Notes: a model not told the origin generated them from the letters alone. Positions 28,601 through 37,518 are shown, counted from the first letter of the stretch. The stretch is 64,000 nt of DNA from Lysinibacillus sp. FSL K6-0232 (GCF_038008325.1 NZ_JBBOYW010000001.1:920001-984000), one strand, 5' to 3'. Translations and numbers: made by a program.

Positions 28601-29124
28601 AAGATGTCCTAGCCTATGCATTGTATCCAAAAGTTTTTGAAGAGTATGCTAAAACAGCCGAATCCTTTGGCAATATTTCCGTGTTAGATACACCAACATT
28701 CCTATACGGCTTAAAGCTAGGGGAAATTATTGAGGTTGAAATTGAAAAAGGAAAAACATTAATTATTAAATTAGTATCCATCGGTGAACCACAGCACGAT
28801 GGTACGCGTGTTTTATACTTTGAGCTCAACGGCCAATCTCGTGAGCTAGTGATTCAAGATATGACAGTAGAAGTGGATGGTAGTGTAGCCTTAAAGGCAG
28901 ACTCCAGCAATCCAAATCAAATTGGTGCAACAATGCCAGGAACCGTGTTAAAGGTTGTTATCTCGAAAGGCAGCCCTGTGAAACGCGGTGATCACCTTCT
29001 GATTACAGAGGCAATGAAAATGGAAACAACTGTCCAAGCACCAAAGGATGGTATTATTAAAGAGGTTTATGTTGCCGCAGGTGATGCCATTTCCACAGGC
29101 GATCTATTGATTGAAATGGAATAA
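25690..29124 (+). CDS. pyc: Pyruvate carboxylase
   Basis: Biotin enzyme converting pyruvate and bicarbonate to oxaloacetate, 1144 residues, the full-length alpha4 form. Biotin carboxylase domain at about 1-455 (ATP loop GGGGRGMRLV near 165, FIEVNPRIQVEHT near 288). Carboxyltransferase domain at about 530-830 (DTTFRDAHQSLLATR; HTHDTSGNG). The PC tetramerisation region follows, then the C-terminal biotin carrier domain with the biotinylated lysine in EAMKMETTV near residue 1110. Start ATG with AAAGGAGGAT upstream. Refills the TCA cycle; likely activated by acetyl-CoA and inhibited by aspartate, as known for the family. Confidence 0.98.
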   Translation: MESINKILVANRGEIAIRIFRACTELDIRTVAIYSREDSGAFHRFKADEAYLVGAGKKPIDAYLDIEGIIAIAKDADVDAIHPGYGFLSENVEFARRCEEEGIIFIGPTSQHLDMFGDKVKAREQAIAANIPVIPGTDGPVAQLAEVEDFASTYGYPIMIKAALGGGGRGMRLVHTQEELASAYERAKSEAKAAFGSDEVYVEKAIIKPKHIEVQIIGDQHGNLVHLYERDCSIQRRHQKVVEIAPSNSISEELRQRICEAAVQLMKNVSYINAGTVEFLVAGDDFYFIEVNPRIQVEHTITEMITGVDIVHAQIKVAAGYALHGEEIHMPKQADIPMIGYAIQARVTTEDPANDFMPDTGKLMVYRSSGGFGVRLDAGNGFQGAVVTPYYDSLLVKISTSGMTFKEAAAKMDRNLKEFRIRGVKTNIPFLNNVVTHEQFLSGAFDTSFIDTTPELFEFPVRKDRGTKLLSYIGNVTLNGFPGVEKKSKPIFVQPSVPKFDPLIVPPAGTKQILDAQGPEGLVKWILAQDDVLLTDTTFRDAHQSLLATRVRSQDMFQVADATARMMHQLFSLEMWGGATFDVAYRFLKEDPWERLAKLREQIPNVLFQMLLRGANAVGYTNYPDNLIREFIAESAASGIDVFRIFDSLNWIKGMEVAIDAARQSGKIAEAAICYTGDILDDTRAKYSVQYYKDMAKELEAAGAHILAIKDMAGLLKPEAAYRLISELKDTTNLPIHLHTHDTSGNGIYLYAKAIEAGVDIVDTALGAMAGLTSQPSANSLYYAMKGSQREVRADIDSLEKLSYYWEDVRKYYKDFESGMISPHSEIYVHEMPGGQYSNLQQQAKAVGLGDRWEEVKHMYSRVNLLFGDIVKVTPSSKVVGDMALFMVQNDLDEHTVLTRGQTIDFPDSVIEFFQGYLGQPHGGFPEELQKVVLKDREAITVRPGELLEPIQFEQLAAHLEDQLSRPVTKKDVLAYALYPKVFEEYAKTAESFGNISVLDTPTFLYGLKLGEIIEVEIEKGKTLIIKLVSIGEPQHDGTRVLYFELNGQSRELVIQDMTVEVDGSVALKADSSNPNQIGATMPGTVLKVVISKGSPVKRGDHLLITEAMKMETTVQAPKDGIIKEVYVAAGDAISTGDLLIEME

Positions 29125-29133
29125 TAAATGCTT

Positions 29134-29176
29134 AAAAGGTTATTAGATGCATATTAGCGTCTAATAGCCTTTTTTA
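29134..29176 (+). terminator. Terminator of ftsW-pyc
   Basis: AAAAGGTTATTAGATGC pairs with GCGTCTAATAGCCTTTT (G-U pairs), followed by T-rich sequence. Confidence 0.85.
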
Positions 29177-29290
29177 TATTAGGGATGGAAAGATAAGAAT
29201 AGGATGATGGACAGCACCTTCAATCAAAGAGCTATTTATGAATATATGTTAAGCTATATGGAGAGTTATGCAAGTAGGGGGAAGTTTAAA

Positions 29291-29485
29291 ATGCTAAAAA
29301 CGCTATTTAATTGGCTGCTGATTATTGGCTTAATTTTATTAGGAGGACGCATTGTAACAGCAATTTGTGTCTATTTTGACATTCCATTTACAACCTTTTT
29401 TAAAGATTATGCACTAGTATCTGTGATTATTTTAATTATTGGAATTATAGGATCAGAAACAATGAAAAAGCAGGAAAAAAGATAA
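29291..29485 (+). CDS. Small two-helix membrane protein, unknown
   Basis: 64 residues from the ATG at 29291, chosen because TAGGGGGAAG lies just upstream. An in-frame ATG 87 bases earlier gives a longer form without a clear ribosome binding site. Two hydrophobic helices (about 5-25 and 38-56) and a basic C-terminus (KKQEKR). Family not recognised. It lies alone between two terminators, between pyc and ctaA. Confidence 0.6.
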   Translation: MLKTLFNWLLIIGLILLGGRIVTAICVYFDIPFTTFFKDYALVSVIILIIGIIGSETMKKQEKR

Positions 29486-29520
29486 AAGATTCGGCACATC
29501 CTCTCGTGCCGAATCCTTTT
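29484..29520. terminator. Bidirectional terminator before ctaA
   Basis: Perfect 10-bp stem GATTCGGCAC with GTGCCGAATC and an 8-base loop, between convergent genes. Confidence 0.85.
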
Positions 29521-29526
29521 CATGTT

Positions 29527-30450
29527 CTATTTCTTCTTTTCATTATAGTTACTACGAGCGACTAGCATAATCATATAACATAATAAACCAAATAACAGAG
29601 AAATAAATAGCGAATGTAGTAAAGCAACTGTTAAATTTAATCTTGTCAGGACTACTAACATACCCGCAATTACTTGTAAAACAACGATTGTAAAGGCAAT
29701 AATCCAACCATAATAAATAACACGCTGGTTTTTATATTCTTTCACAGCATGCCAAGTTATGTATGCAATCCAAATGAAAATAATAAGAACAGCTAGACGA
29801 TGCCCCATTTGCACCCATTCATACATATTGTTTGGCAGTGCTAAAGGTGATTCATTATAGCAAAATGGCCAGTCAGGACAAATTAAGCTAGAATCCGTAT
29901 GTCGTACAAGCGCTCCTGTATAAACGACTAAATAAGAATAAATTGTGACAGCAATTGTATGCCAACGTAATTTTTTCCCCATAAATACGTTATCAGCATC
30001 AAATTTCCGATCCACTTCAAATACAATCATAGAAAGCAGAAGAACAGCAGCAAAGGAAATAAGAGAAATTCCAAAATGCAGCGCTAGGATAAAATCACCT
30101 TGCCCCCATAACACTTGGGCTGCTCCAATTAAAGCCTGTGCGATTAAGAAAAACATTGCCAAAAAACCTAATAACTTTACTTCACGAATATGTCCGAGTT
30201 TACGCCATGTCCAAACTGTTAGTACAAGAATTGAAATAGATACGACTCCAGTCACAAGGCGATGTGAAAATTCAATAAGAACTTCTGGTGTAATTTCCTT
30301 TGGAATAAGAGATCCATTACAATCAGGCCAGTTTCGACCACAGCCTAAGCCACTATCTGTTTTTGTAACAAGCGCTCCACCAAGTAAAATTAGGAGCATT
30401 CCAACTGTAGCGGCAACAGCAAACCACTTCAAATACCTGTTGTGTTGCAT
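29527..30450 (-). CDS. ctaA: Haem A synthase CtaA
   Basis: Membrane enzyme that oxidises haem O to haem A for cytochrome caa3, 307 residues with eight helices. The ATG at 30450 is chosen because AGGTGA lies 8 bases upstream. Family features: the two extracytoplasmic cysteine pairs, GLGCGRNWPDC near residue 35 and LICPDWPFC near 190, and haem-ligand histidines in EFSHRLVTG, ALHFG, GHRLAVL and LLHSL. Divergent from ctaB, which makes its substrate, as in B. subtilis. Confidence 0.95.
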   Translation of the reverse strand: MQHNRYLKWFAVAATVGMLLILLGGALVTKTDSGLGCGRNWPDCNGSLIPKEITPEVLIEFSHRLVTGVVSISILVLTVWTWRKLGHIREVKLLGFLAMFFLIAQALIGAAQVLWGQGDFILALHFGISLISFAAVLLLSMIVFEVDRKFDADNVFMGKKLRWHTIAVTIYSYLVVYTGALVRHTDSSLICPDWPFCYNESPLALPNNMYEWVQMGHRLAVLIIFIWIAYITWHAVKEYKNQRVIYYGWIIAFTIVVLQVIAGMLVVLTRLNLTVALLHSLFISLLFGLLCYMIMLVARSNYNEKKK

Positions 30451-30785
30451 AAAATGAGTCACCTACTTTATCTATCAACATTACAAGAGCGTAATGTTTC
30501 TGCTACTAGATAATATCGAAAATACGTTTAAAAAACAACTTGTAAAGAGAAGGGACTAATAGATGTCGATTCCATTTCACAAATTGTTCATAATTTCGTG
30601 CTTTAACCTTCACAATTGATTTTAGAAAATGTTTTACTATAGATATGTTGTTTTTATTTATATTTCTAGGCAAAACTAATTTTTACAACTTCATCTAAAT
30701 TTCACTTAATGTCTAGAAATCAATCGCAAATTTCGCTATAGTTATGATAGCGGAATATGCTTACAAAAATGAAAGGAGAGGTAAT
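30451..30785. other. Divergent ctaA-ctaB control region
   Basis: 335 AT-rich bases with no gene. Visible items: a possible plus-strand promoter TTGATT (30616-30621) - 16 bases - TATAGA (30638-30643). An 8-bp inverted repeat has arms ATTTCTAG (30662-30669) and CTAGAAAT (30713-30720). A small repeat CGCTAT (30734-30739) / ATAGCG (30747-30752) lies about 35 bases before ctaB. In B. subtilis this region binds ResD; I could not identify a ResD site by eye. Confidence 0.4.
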
Positions 30786-31703
30786 ATGTCAAACGGTCGT
30801 ACACTGGCGGCTACTAGAAATCCAGAGCCAGAAACAACATCCGTTGTAAAAGATTTTTTAGCACTAATAAAAATTGGCATCGTTAACTCGAATCTTGTCA
30901 CAACATTTACAGGGATGTGGCTGGCGTTTCAATTAACTAGTAGACATTTCTTGCAAGAGCTTGATGTCATATTCTACACCATGCTAGGTGCGGCATTAAT
31001 CATTGGTGGCTCAGGCGCAATGAACAACTTTATTGATCAGGATATCGATCCGATCATGAAAAGAACGAAGGCAAGACCGACAGTAACTGGTAGATTTAAG
31101 CCAAATTTAGTATTGACCATTGCCCTCTCATTTTTAATTGTAGGTGAAATTTTGTTATTTGCGGCATCGTTTGCGGCCGGCATGTGGGGACTACTAGGAA
31201 TATTTGCTTATGTTGTTCTGTATTCAATGTGGTCAAAGAGAAAGCATGTTAGTAACACGGTTGTAGGAAGCATTTCTGGGGCTATTCCTCCGATTATTGG
31301 ATATGCAGCGGTTGAGCCTACTTTAGGCTTAGGAGCACTTGCCTTATTTCTTATTATGTTCGCATGGCAGCCACCGCATTTTTATGCGCTTGCTATGAAA
31401 CGTACAGAGGAATACCGTGCAGCTAAAATACCAATGCTACCTGTTGTAAAAGGATTTAAACGAACAAAGTATTCCATGCTATTTTGGATTCTTTTATTAT
31501 TCCCGTTACCTTTCCTGTTACCAGAGCTTGGAATTGGCTTTTTAACTCTTGCTACTGCATTGAACTTAGGTTGGTTAATACTAGCTCTAAAAGGCTTTAC
31601 TACAAATGATGATATGAAATGGGCAAATAAAATGTTTATTTACTCATTGAATCATATGACAATACTATTTGTAGCCATCATTATATTTGCGGTGTTTAGC
31701 TAA
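30786..31703 (+). CDS. ctaB: Protohaem IX farnesyltransferase CtaB
   Basis: UbiA-family membrane prenyltransferase making haem O, 305 residues with about nine helices. ATG at 30786 with GAAAGGAGAGGT upstream. Prenyl-diphosphate-binding motif NNFIDQDIDPIMKRTKARP near residue 75 and the second aspartate-type motif in the YRAAKIPMLPVVKG loop near 215. First gene of the ctaBCDEF operon. Confidence 0.95.
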   Translation: MSNGRTLAATRNPEPETTSVVKDFLALIKIGIVNSNLVTTFTGMWLAFQLTSRHFLQELDVIFYTMLGAALIIGGSGAMNNFIDQDIDPIMKRTKARPTVTGRFKPNLVLTIALSFLIVGEILLFAASFAAGMWGLLGIFAYVVLYSMWSKRKHVSNTVVGSISGAIPPIIGYAAVEPTLGLGALALFLIMFAWQPPHFYALAMKRTEEYRAAKIPMLPVVKGFKRTKYSMLFWILLLFPLPFLLPELGIGFLTLATALNLGWLILALKGFTTNDDMKWANKMFIYSLNHMTILFVAIIIFAVFS

Positions 31704-31803
31704 TTTAGGGGATTCTTTCTTTTTCTAAAGAATTCATATAGACAGAACTAATGTCCTAGGTACACATGAAAATACAACAAAGAAAGAGGGGTTTAATTAA
31801 GCT

Positions 31804-32892
31804 ATGATGAAAGGGCTTAAAAAATGGCGTCTTTTTTCACTTCTAGCAGTGATGATGGTTTTCCTTTCAGGATGTGGTGAAGATTATCTATCTACGCTGA
31901 AACCAACTGGAGAAGTAGGCAGACAACAATTAAATCTATTACTGTTAACTACTGTAATTATGACGCTAGTAGTAGTAATAGTATCTGTTATCTATTTACT
32001 TGCATTCGTAAAATACCGTCGTTCACGCGTTGGGGAAAATGTTATTCCTAAACAAGTAGAGGGTAGCCATACGTTAGAAGTGATTTGGACAGTTATTCCA
32101 ATTATTTTATTATTAATTATCGCTGTACCAGTTGTTACAACTACTTATAAATTTGCAGATGTTGCTGCAATGGATGAGGTAGATGAAGAGGGGAACAAAA
32201 CAGCCCTAACAGTTAATGTAACAGCAAAATTGTACTGGTGGGAATTTGAATACCCTAACCAAGGTATTGTAACTGCTCAAGAGCTAGTAGTCCCAACAGG
32301 TGAAAAGGTTTACTTTAATTTAAAGGCTGCTGATGTTAAGCACTCATTCTGGATTCCTGCTGTAGGCGGTAAAATGGATACAAACGTAGAGAACTTAAAC
32401 AAATTCTACTTAGAATTTGACCAAGAATCCAAAGATTTAAAAGATGGCGTATTTTATGGTAAATGTGCTGAGCTATGTGGACCTTCACACGCATTAATGG
32501 ACTTTAAAGTAAAAACATTAAGCCCAGAGGCATTTGATGCATGGGTAGCTGCTATGCAAGCGACAGAAGGCCAAACTGCTGATAAAGAATCAACAGACCT
32601 TGGTGAAGCAACTTTTGCTAATAGCTGCTTAGGCTGTCATGCTGTTTCAGGCTCAGGAGCAAGTGGTGCACCAGGTCCAAACTTAACTACATTTGGTGAT
32701 CGTAACCGTGTTGCTGGCTTCTTAGAGCACAATGAAGAAAGCTTAAAAGCTTGGATTAAAAACCCTGAGGAATTCAAACCAGGTAACTTAATGATGAACG
32801 CTGAGGGCACTGCGCCTATTTATGGCGATTTATCTGATGAAGAAATAGAAGCTCTTGCAAGTTATATCATGGGCTTATCAGTTGAAAAATAA
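31804..32892 (+). CDS. ctaC: Cytochrome caa3 oxidase subunit II with fused cytochrome c
   Basis: 362-residue lipoprotein-anchored subunit. Signal with lipobox LSGC (MVFLSGCGED), two transmembrane helices (about 45-68 and 92-112), cupredoxin domain with the CuA site H...CAELCGPSHALM near residue 220, and a C-terminal cytochrome c domain with haem motif CLGCH near residue 276 and axial Met in GNLMMNA. This architecture defines the caa3 type, which accepts electrons directly from cytochrome c. Shine-Dalgarno AAGAGGGG upstream. Confidence 0.96.
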   Translation: MMKGLKKWRLFSLLAVMMVFLSGCGEDYLSTLKPTGEVGRQQLNLLLLTTVIMTLVVVIVSVIYLLAFVKYRRSRVGENVIPKQVEGSHTLEVIWTVIPIILLLIIAVPVVTTTYKFADVAAMDEVDEEGNKTALTVNVTAKLYWWEFEYPNQGIVTAQELVVPTGEKVYFNLKAADVKHSFWIPAVGGKMDTNVENLNKFYLEFDQESKDLKDGVFYGKCAELCGPSHALMDFKVKTLSPEAFDAWVAAMQATEGQTADKESTDLGEATFANSCLGCHAVSGSGASGAPGPNLTTFGDRNRVAGFLEHNEESLKAWIKNPEEFKPGNLMMNAEGTAPIYGDLSDEEIEALASYIMGLSVEK

Positions 32893-32934
32893 TTTTTTGT
32901 TTATATGTAACAAATTTTGAGGGAGGTAAAAGTT

Positions 32935-34818
32935 GTGAGCTCATACACACAGAAAAAGGGCTTTGGAGCAACTGTCTGGGATTACATTACAACTGTTGAC
33001 CATAAAAAGTTAGCAGTAATGTATTTATTAGCCGGTACATTGTTCTTCGCTATTGCTGGTGCTGAAGCATTATTAATGCGTATTCAGTTAATGAAGCCAA
33101 ATAATGATTTTGTGTCAGCTGGTTTTTTCAATGAACTATTAACGATGCACGGAACAACAATGTTATTCTTAGCTGCGACTCCATTATTATTCGCATTTAT
33201 GAACATGCTTGTACCATTACAAATTGGTGCACGTGACGTTGCATTTCCGTTCCTTAACTCTTTAGGGTTCTGGTTATTCTTCCTGGGTGCAGTATTCCTT
33301 CACCTGTCATTCTTTATGGGTGGCGCTCCTGATGCGGGCTGGACTTCTTATGCATCATTATCTTTATACTCTCCAGGACATGGGATTGACTTCTATGTAC
33401 TTGGTTTACAAATTTCAGGGGCAGGTACGTTAATTTCAGGTCTTAACTTTATTGTGACGATCATTACAATGCGTGCTCCAGGTATGACATTTATGCGTAT
33501 GCCATTATTCACTTGGACATCAATGGTATCAAGTGCGTTAATTTTATTCGCATTCCCTCCATTAACAATTGGTTTATTAATGATGTTATTTGACCGTATG
33601 TTCGGCGGTAACTTCTTTGACCATATGATGGGTGGTAACACAATTATTTGGGAGCACTTATTCTGGATCTTTGGACACCCAGAAGTTTATATCTTAGTAT
33701 TACCAGCGTTTGGTTTATTCTCTGAGATTATTCCAGCGTTCTCTCGTAAACGTTTATTCGGATACTCTTCAATGGTATTCGCAACAATTTTAATCGGTTT
33801 CCTAGGGTTCATGGTTTGGGCCCACCATATGTTTACAGTTGGTTTAGGACCAACAGCAAACGCAATCTTCGCTGTTGCAACAATGGCAATTGCCGTTCCA
33901 ACAGGTATGAAGGTATTCAACTGGATTTTAACAATCTGGGGCGGATCAATTAAAGTTACAACACCGATGCTTTATGCACTTGGTTTTATCCCGTCATTCG
34001 TTGCGGGTGGGGTTACAGGGGTTATGCAAGCATCTGCACCTCTTGACTATCAATTACATGATTCTTACTTTATCGTAGCTCACTTCCACTATGTAATCGT
34101 TGGTGGTATCGTTACAGCATTATTTGGTTCAGCGCACTTCTACTGGCCAATTTTCTTCAACCGTATGTTGAACGAAACATTAGGAAAATGGACATTCTGG
34201 GTATTCTTTATCGGATTCCATTTAACATTCTTCCTACAGCATTTCTTAGGTTTAATGGGTATGCCACGTCGTGTATTCACTTACATGGAAGGGCAAGGTT
34301 GGGATCAGTTCAACTATATTTCTACAATCGGTGCATTAATGATGGGCGTTGGGGTTATCATGATGGTAATCAACTGCTTAATGTCGATTAAAGGTAAACC
34401 AGCAGGTCGCGACCCTTGGGGTGATGGACGTACATTAGAATGGTCAATTCCACAACCAATTCCATTCTATAATTTCCGTCAAACACCACTTGTTCGTGGT
34501 TTAGACCCATGGTGGATTGAAAAGCAAGAAGGTAATAAAGAAGTGACATTTGCTGAGCCAATCGGTGACATTCATATGCCAAATAACTCAGCGATTCCAT
34601 TCGTTATTTCATTAGGTATGTTTATCGCAGCATTCGGTGCACTTTATAATCCAGATGCAGATAAACCATGGTCAATTTATGTATTAATTATTGGTCTTGC
34701 AATTACATTTGGTGCGATGATTTTCCGATCTGTTAAAGACGATCATGGCTTCCATTTACACAAAGAAGAGATTCTTGAAATTGAAGAGCATCTTTACGGC
34801 AAAGGAGGCAATAAATAA
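32935..34818 (+). CDS. ctaD: Cytochrome caa3 oxidase subunit I
   Basis: Catalytic haem-copper subunit, 627 residues, twelve or more helices. The GTG at 32935 is chosen because GGGAGG lies 8 bases upstream; a TTG 18 bases earlier would be upstream of that ribosome binding site. The CuB/haem a3 site GHPEVY is near residue 250 and WAHHMFTVG near 300; the haem-binding HDSYFIVAHFHYV is near 385. The ctaD stop and ctaE start overlap by one base (TAATG). Confidence 0.97.
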   Translation: MSSYTQKKGFGATVWDYITTVDHKKLAVMYLLAGTLFFAIAGAEALLMRIQLMKPNNDFVSAGFFNELLTMHGTTMLFLAATPLLFAFMNMLVPLQIGARDVAFPFLNSLGFWLFFLGAVFLHLSFFMGGAPDAGWTSYASLSLYSPGHGIDFYVLGLQISGAGTLISGLNFIVTIITMRAPGMTFMRMPLFTWTSMVSSALILFAFPPLTIGLLMMLFDRMFGGNFFDHMMGGNTIIWEHLFWIFGHPEVYILVLPAFGLFSEIIPAFSRKRLFGYSSMVFATILIGFLGFMVWAHHMFTVGLGPTANAIFAVATMAIAVPTGMKVFNWILTIWGGSIKVTTPMLYALGFIPSFVAGGVTGVMQASAPLDYQLHDSYFIVAHFHYVIVGGIVTALFGSAHFYWPIFFNRMLNETLGKWTFWVFFIGFHLTFFLQHFLGLMGMPRRVFTYMEGQGWDQFNYISTIGALMMGVGVIMMVINCLMSIKGKPAGRDPWGDGRTLEWSIPQPIPFYNFRQTPLVRGLDPWWIEKQEGNKEVTFAEPIGDIHMPNNSAIPFVISLGMFIAAFGALYNPDADKPWSIYVLIIGLAITFGAMIFRSVKDDHGFHLHKEEILEIEEHLYGKGGNK

Positions 34819-35444
34819 TGGATTTCAATACTAAATTTACTCCTCACACTTGGCCAGATCACCCTGAACAAGCTACAATGGAGGGGAAAAATAAAGTCGT
34901 TGGTTTCTGGATTTTCCTTGCCTGTGAAGTTGTACTTTTCGCAAGTTTATTTGCTACTTACTTAGCGCTTAAGAACAAAGGGCCAGCTGGCATGGAGTTC
35001 ACAACTCAAGGTCTATATGAATTACCATTAGCATTTGCGATGACAATGTTACTATTAACATCTTCACTAACATCTGTTTATGCGATTCACCATATGCGTA
35101 ACTTTAACTTTAAAGGGATGCAAACATGGTTTGGTATTACAGTGTTGCTAGGCTTTGGTTTCTTAGCTTTAGAAATTTATGAGTTTTATCACTATACACA
35201 TCTTGGCTTTACATTTACACAATCGGCGTTTGCCACTGCTTTCTACTCATTAGTAGGTACGCATGGTTTCCACGTATCATTAGGTCTTGTTTGGATTTTA
35301 ACGTTAATGATTCGCAATGCAAAACGTGGTCTAAACTTATACAATGCACCTAAGTTCTTCGTGGCTGCTTTATATTGGCACTTTATCGACGTAGTTTGGG
35401 TATTTATCTTTACAGTAGTATACTTGATGGGAGTGATCGGATAA
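34818..35444 (+). CDS. ctaE: Cytochrome caa3 oxidase subunit III
   Basis: 208-residue membrane subunit with five helices (the short subunit III form of Gram-positive caa3 oxidases). Family segments: GFWIFLACEVVLFASLFATY near residue 30, the VGTHGFHVSLG motif near 150 and YWHFIDVVWVFIFTVVYL at the end. Translationally coupled on both sides: it overlaps the ctaD stop and the ctaF start by one base each. Confidence 0.95.
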   Translation: MDFNTKFTPHTWPDHPEQATMEGKNKVVGFWIFLACEVVLFASLFATYLALKNKGPAGMEFTTQGLYELPLAFAMTMLLLTSSLTSVYAIHHMRNFNFKGMQTWFGITVLLGFGFLALEIYEFYHYTHLGFTFTQSAFATAFYSLVGTHGFHVSLGLVWILTLMIRNAKRGLNLYNAPKFFVAALYWHFIDVVWVFIFTVVYLMGVIG

Positions 35445-35788
35445 TGTCTTCACACGATACACCTATAGTTGCTAAATCACAGGCACAATACGAATATGAT
35501 CGTCATCATAATGCCGTTCATATGCGTAAGCAAGTCATCAATTTTGCGATTATGATTTTCCTTACATTTATCGCATTTGGCATGGCTGCGGCTGGTTTCT
35601 CTAAATACTTAGTCTTCCCGTTTATTTTATTACTTGCGGGTGTTCAAGTTGTACTGCAGCTCTATTCTTTCATGCACTTAGAGGATAAAAAGACACACTT
35701 CGGTGGTGTAATTGGCTTCTTTATGTGGATGGGAATGGTTATTGCCTTTACATTCTTCTTAGCATTCTTAACAATTATTTGGTGGTAA
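35444..35788 (+). CDS. ctaF: Cytochrome caa3 oxidase subunit IV
   Basis: 114-residue subunit with three helices (about 30-50, 54-74, 83-112). ATG at 35444 overlaps the ctaE stop (TAATG). Contains the typical YSFMHLEDK segment between helices 2 and 3. Stabilises the oxidase; last gene before a terminator. Confidence 0.92.
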   Translation: MSSHDTPIVAKSQAQYEYDRHHNAVHMRKQVINFAIMIFLTFIAFGMAAAGFSKYLVFPFILLLAGVQVVLQLYSFMHLEDKKTHFGGVIGFFMWMGMVIAFTFFLAFLTIIWW

Positions 35789-35795
35789 GCACCAA

Positions 35796-35834
35796 AAAGA
35801 GCACGTTCGTTTCAACATAACGAACGTGCTTTTA
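35796..35834 (+). terminator. Terminator of ctaBCDEF
   Basis: Perfect 11-bp stem GCACGTTCGTT with AACGAACGTGC, 7-base loop, T4 after it, preceded by A-rich sequence. Confidence 0.88.
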
Positions 35835-36030
35835 TATTGCTGAAAAAATTTTATATAGTAGTAGAAAGAAGATACTTTGTATGAGTATGGAAATTTTAGT
35901 CTATAATATTTTTTATCAACAAGTCTTCTATTTTAATTTTCGATATTTAAAGATAATCTAGTAAGGGAGCTTGTCATAGTATACGCAGAGGATGCAGGTC
36001 TAAACTTAATATTTGTTCACCTTTCGTTCA

Positions 36031-36059
36031 TTGCAGTATGGCTGTAAGCGTTCTATAAT
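36031..36059 (+). promoter_or_regulatory. Putative SigA promoter of ctaG
   Basis: TTGCAG - 17 bases - TATAAT (perfect -10), ending 34 bases before the ctaG start. Confidence 0.6.
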
Positions 36060-36092
36060 AGGGATACTGAAGTTTAAAGGAGTGCGTTCTAT

Positions 36093-37022
36093 ATGCCACT
36101 TAGTATTTTTGGTTTTCAAGCATTATGGAGCCCATACTTGATTGGGGTTCTTATTTTTATAACAGTAGTTTATTTTTTAGTCACAACAAAGTGGCGCAAA
36201 GATTTTAAAGTAAGTGAGCCTTTAAAAAAGGGTGAGGCTATTTATTTTGTGTTAGCCATGGTGACAATTTATATTATTAAAGGATCGCCTATTGATTTAA
36301 TGGCGCATATTATGTTTACAATGCATATGGTGCAAATGGCTGTGCTATTACTGCTTGTACCGATTTTCTTAATTAAAGGGATTCCTTGGTGGCTTTGGAA
36401 GGTTGTAATGGAGGCTCCCGTTGCTCGAACGATATTTAAAATTATGACATTACCAGTTGTTGCAGTTTTTGTGTTTATTGGTCTATTTTCTTTCTATCAT
36501 CTACCTTCAGTGATGGATTATATTAAATTGAATGAAATATTACACAATGTTTATACACTTGTATTATTCCTTTCCGCTGTTTTTATGTACTGGCCTTTAA
36601 TTCAAAATATGCCAGACGGTGCTCAAATGAAGCCACTGCATAAATTGGCTTATATTATTGCGAATGCTGTGTTAATTACGCCTGCATGTGGATTGATTAT
36701 TTTCGCACCTAATGCACTTTATGAAACATATACAAATGGTGACGCTTGGCTAAAGGCAATGGAGCTTTGTGTGCCAGCCTCCACATTATCAGGTTTATCA
36801 CTATCAGGGCCTGAGCTATTTACAGATATGAAGCCTGTTGCCGATCAGCAATTGGGTGGTGTTCTTATGAAAATTTTACAAGAGCTTATTTTTGGTGTAT
36901 TAATTACTGTTATTTTTACAAAATGGTATCGCGCTGAACAAAAAGACCCAGATAAAATTACTGCTGATGCGTTAGCTGCACATCAAAAGAAATGGGAAAG
37001 TCAACAGCAACATGGATTGTAA
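36093..37022 (+). CDS. ctaG: Cytochrome oxidase assembly factor CtaG (caa3 type)
   Basis: 309-residue membrane protein with seven helices; in B. subtilis required for assembly of active caa3 oxidase, probably for copper insertion. Family features: HIMFTMHMVQMAVLLLLVPIFLIKGIPWW near residue 70 gives conserved His in a helix, LHNVYTLVLFLSAVFMYWPL near 150, and DQQLGGVLMKILQE near 250. ATG with AAAGGAGTG upstream. Followed by a DUF420 gene after 34 bases. Confidence 0.93.
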   Translation: MPLSIFGFQALWSPYLIGVLIFITVVYFLVTTKWRKDFKVSEPLKKGEAIYFVLAMVTIYIIKGSPIDLMAHIMFTMHMVQMAVLLLLVPIFLIKGIPWWLWKVVMEAPVARTIFKIMTLPVVAVFVFIGLFSFYHLPSVMDYIKLNEILHNVYTLVLFLSAVFMYWPLIQNMPDGAQMKPLHKLAYIIANAVLITPACGLIIFAPNALYETYTNGDAWLKAMELCVPASTLSGLSLSGPELFTDMKPVADQQLGGVLMKILQELIFGVLITVIFTKWYRAEQKDPDKITADALAAHQKKWESQQQHGL

Positions 37023-37056
37023 AATAGAAATTTACTTTGTATAAGGGGTTTTGAGA

Positions 37057-37518
37057 ATGGATTTAAAAATTTTGCCTACTATTAGTACATCATTTATTGT
37101 TATTAGTGCTGTACTCGTAGCAATAGGTTGGGGCTTAATTTTAAAAAGAAATGTAGAAGCACATAAAAAAGTGATGCTGGCTGCGGGTGCTGCTGCACTT
37201 ATCTTCTTTATTATTTATGCTTCACGTACAATCTTTGTTGGGAATACTGCCTTTGGTGGCGGAGAACATTTAAAGCCATATTATACGTTCTTCCTTATTT
37301 TCCATATTATCCTGGCAACAGTTGGAGCAGTATTTGGGATTGTTAGTATTATTTCAGGGCTAAAAACAAATATTAAGCTACACAGACGTATTGGACCGAT
37401 TACAAGTATTATTTGGTTCTTTGTGGCAATCACAGGTGTATTAGTGTATATACTATTGTATGTATTATTTGAACCGGGTGAAACAACATCTGTTATTAAA
37501 GCGATATTAGGATTTTAA
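37057..37518 (+). CDS. DUF420 membrane protein (YozB-like)
   Basis: 153 residues, five hydrophobic helices. ATG at 37057 with AAGGGG 8 bases upstream. Contains histidines arranged as in DUF420: EAHKKVM near residue 35, LIFHIILA near 88 and KLHRRIGP near 112. Family members sit next to oxidase assembly genes; a role in haem or copper handling is inference. Probably cotranscribed with ctaG. Confidence 0.85.
   Translation: MDLKILPTISTSFIVISAVLVAIGWGLILKRNVEAHKKVMLAAGAAALIFFIIYASRTIFVGNTAFGGGEHLKPYYTFFLIFHIILATVGAVFGIVSIISGLKTNIKLHRRIGPITSIIWFFVAITGVLVYILLYVLFEPGETTSVIKAILGF

Larger units (their letters stand above)
35789..36092 (+). other. ctaF-ctaG spacer
   Basis: 304 bases holding the ctaF terminator (35796-35834) and a promoter for ctaG (36031-36059), both listed separately. 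A further TATAAT at 35902-35907 has only a poorly spaced -35 (TTGTAT, 19 bases away). Nothing coding is seen. Confidence 0.5.

Noticed and set aside
29945-30457. 170-codon plus-strand frame opposite ctaA
   Set aside because: Antisense shadow of a conserved membrane protein gene; composition (many Ser, Thr, Ile, Cys) and lack of a start signal argue against it.
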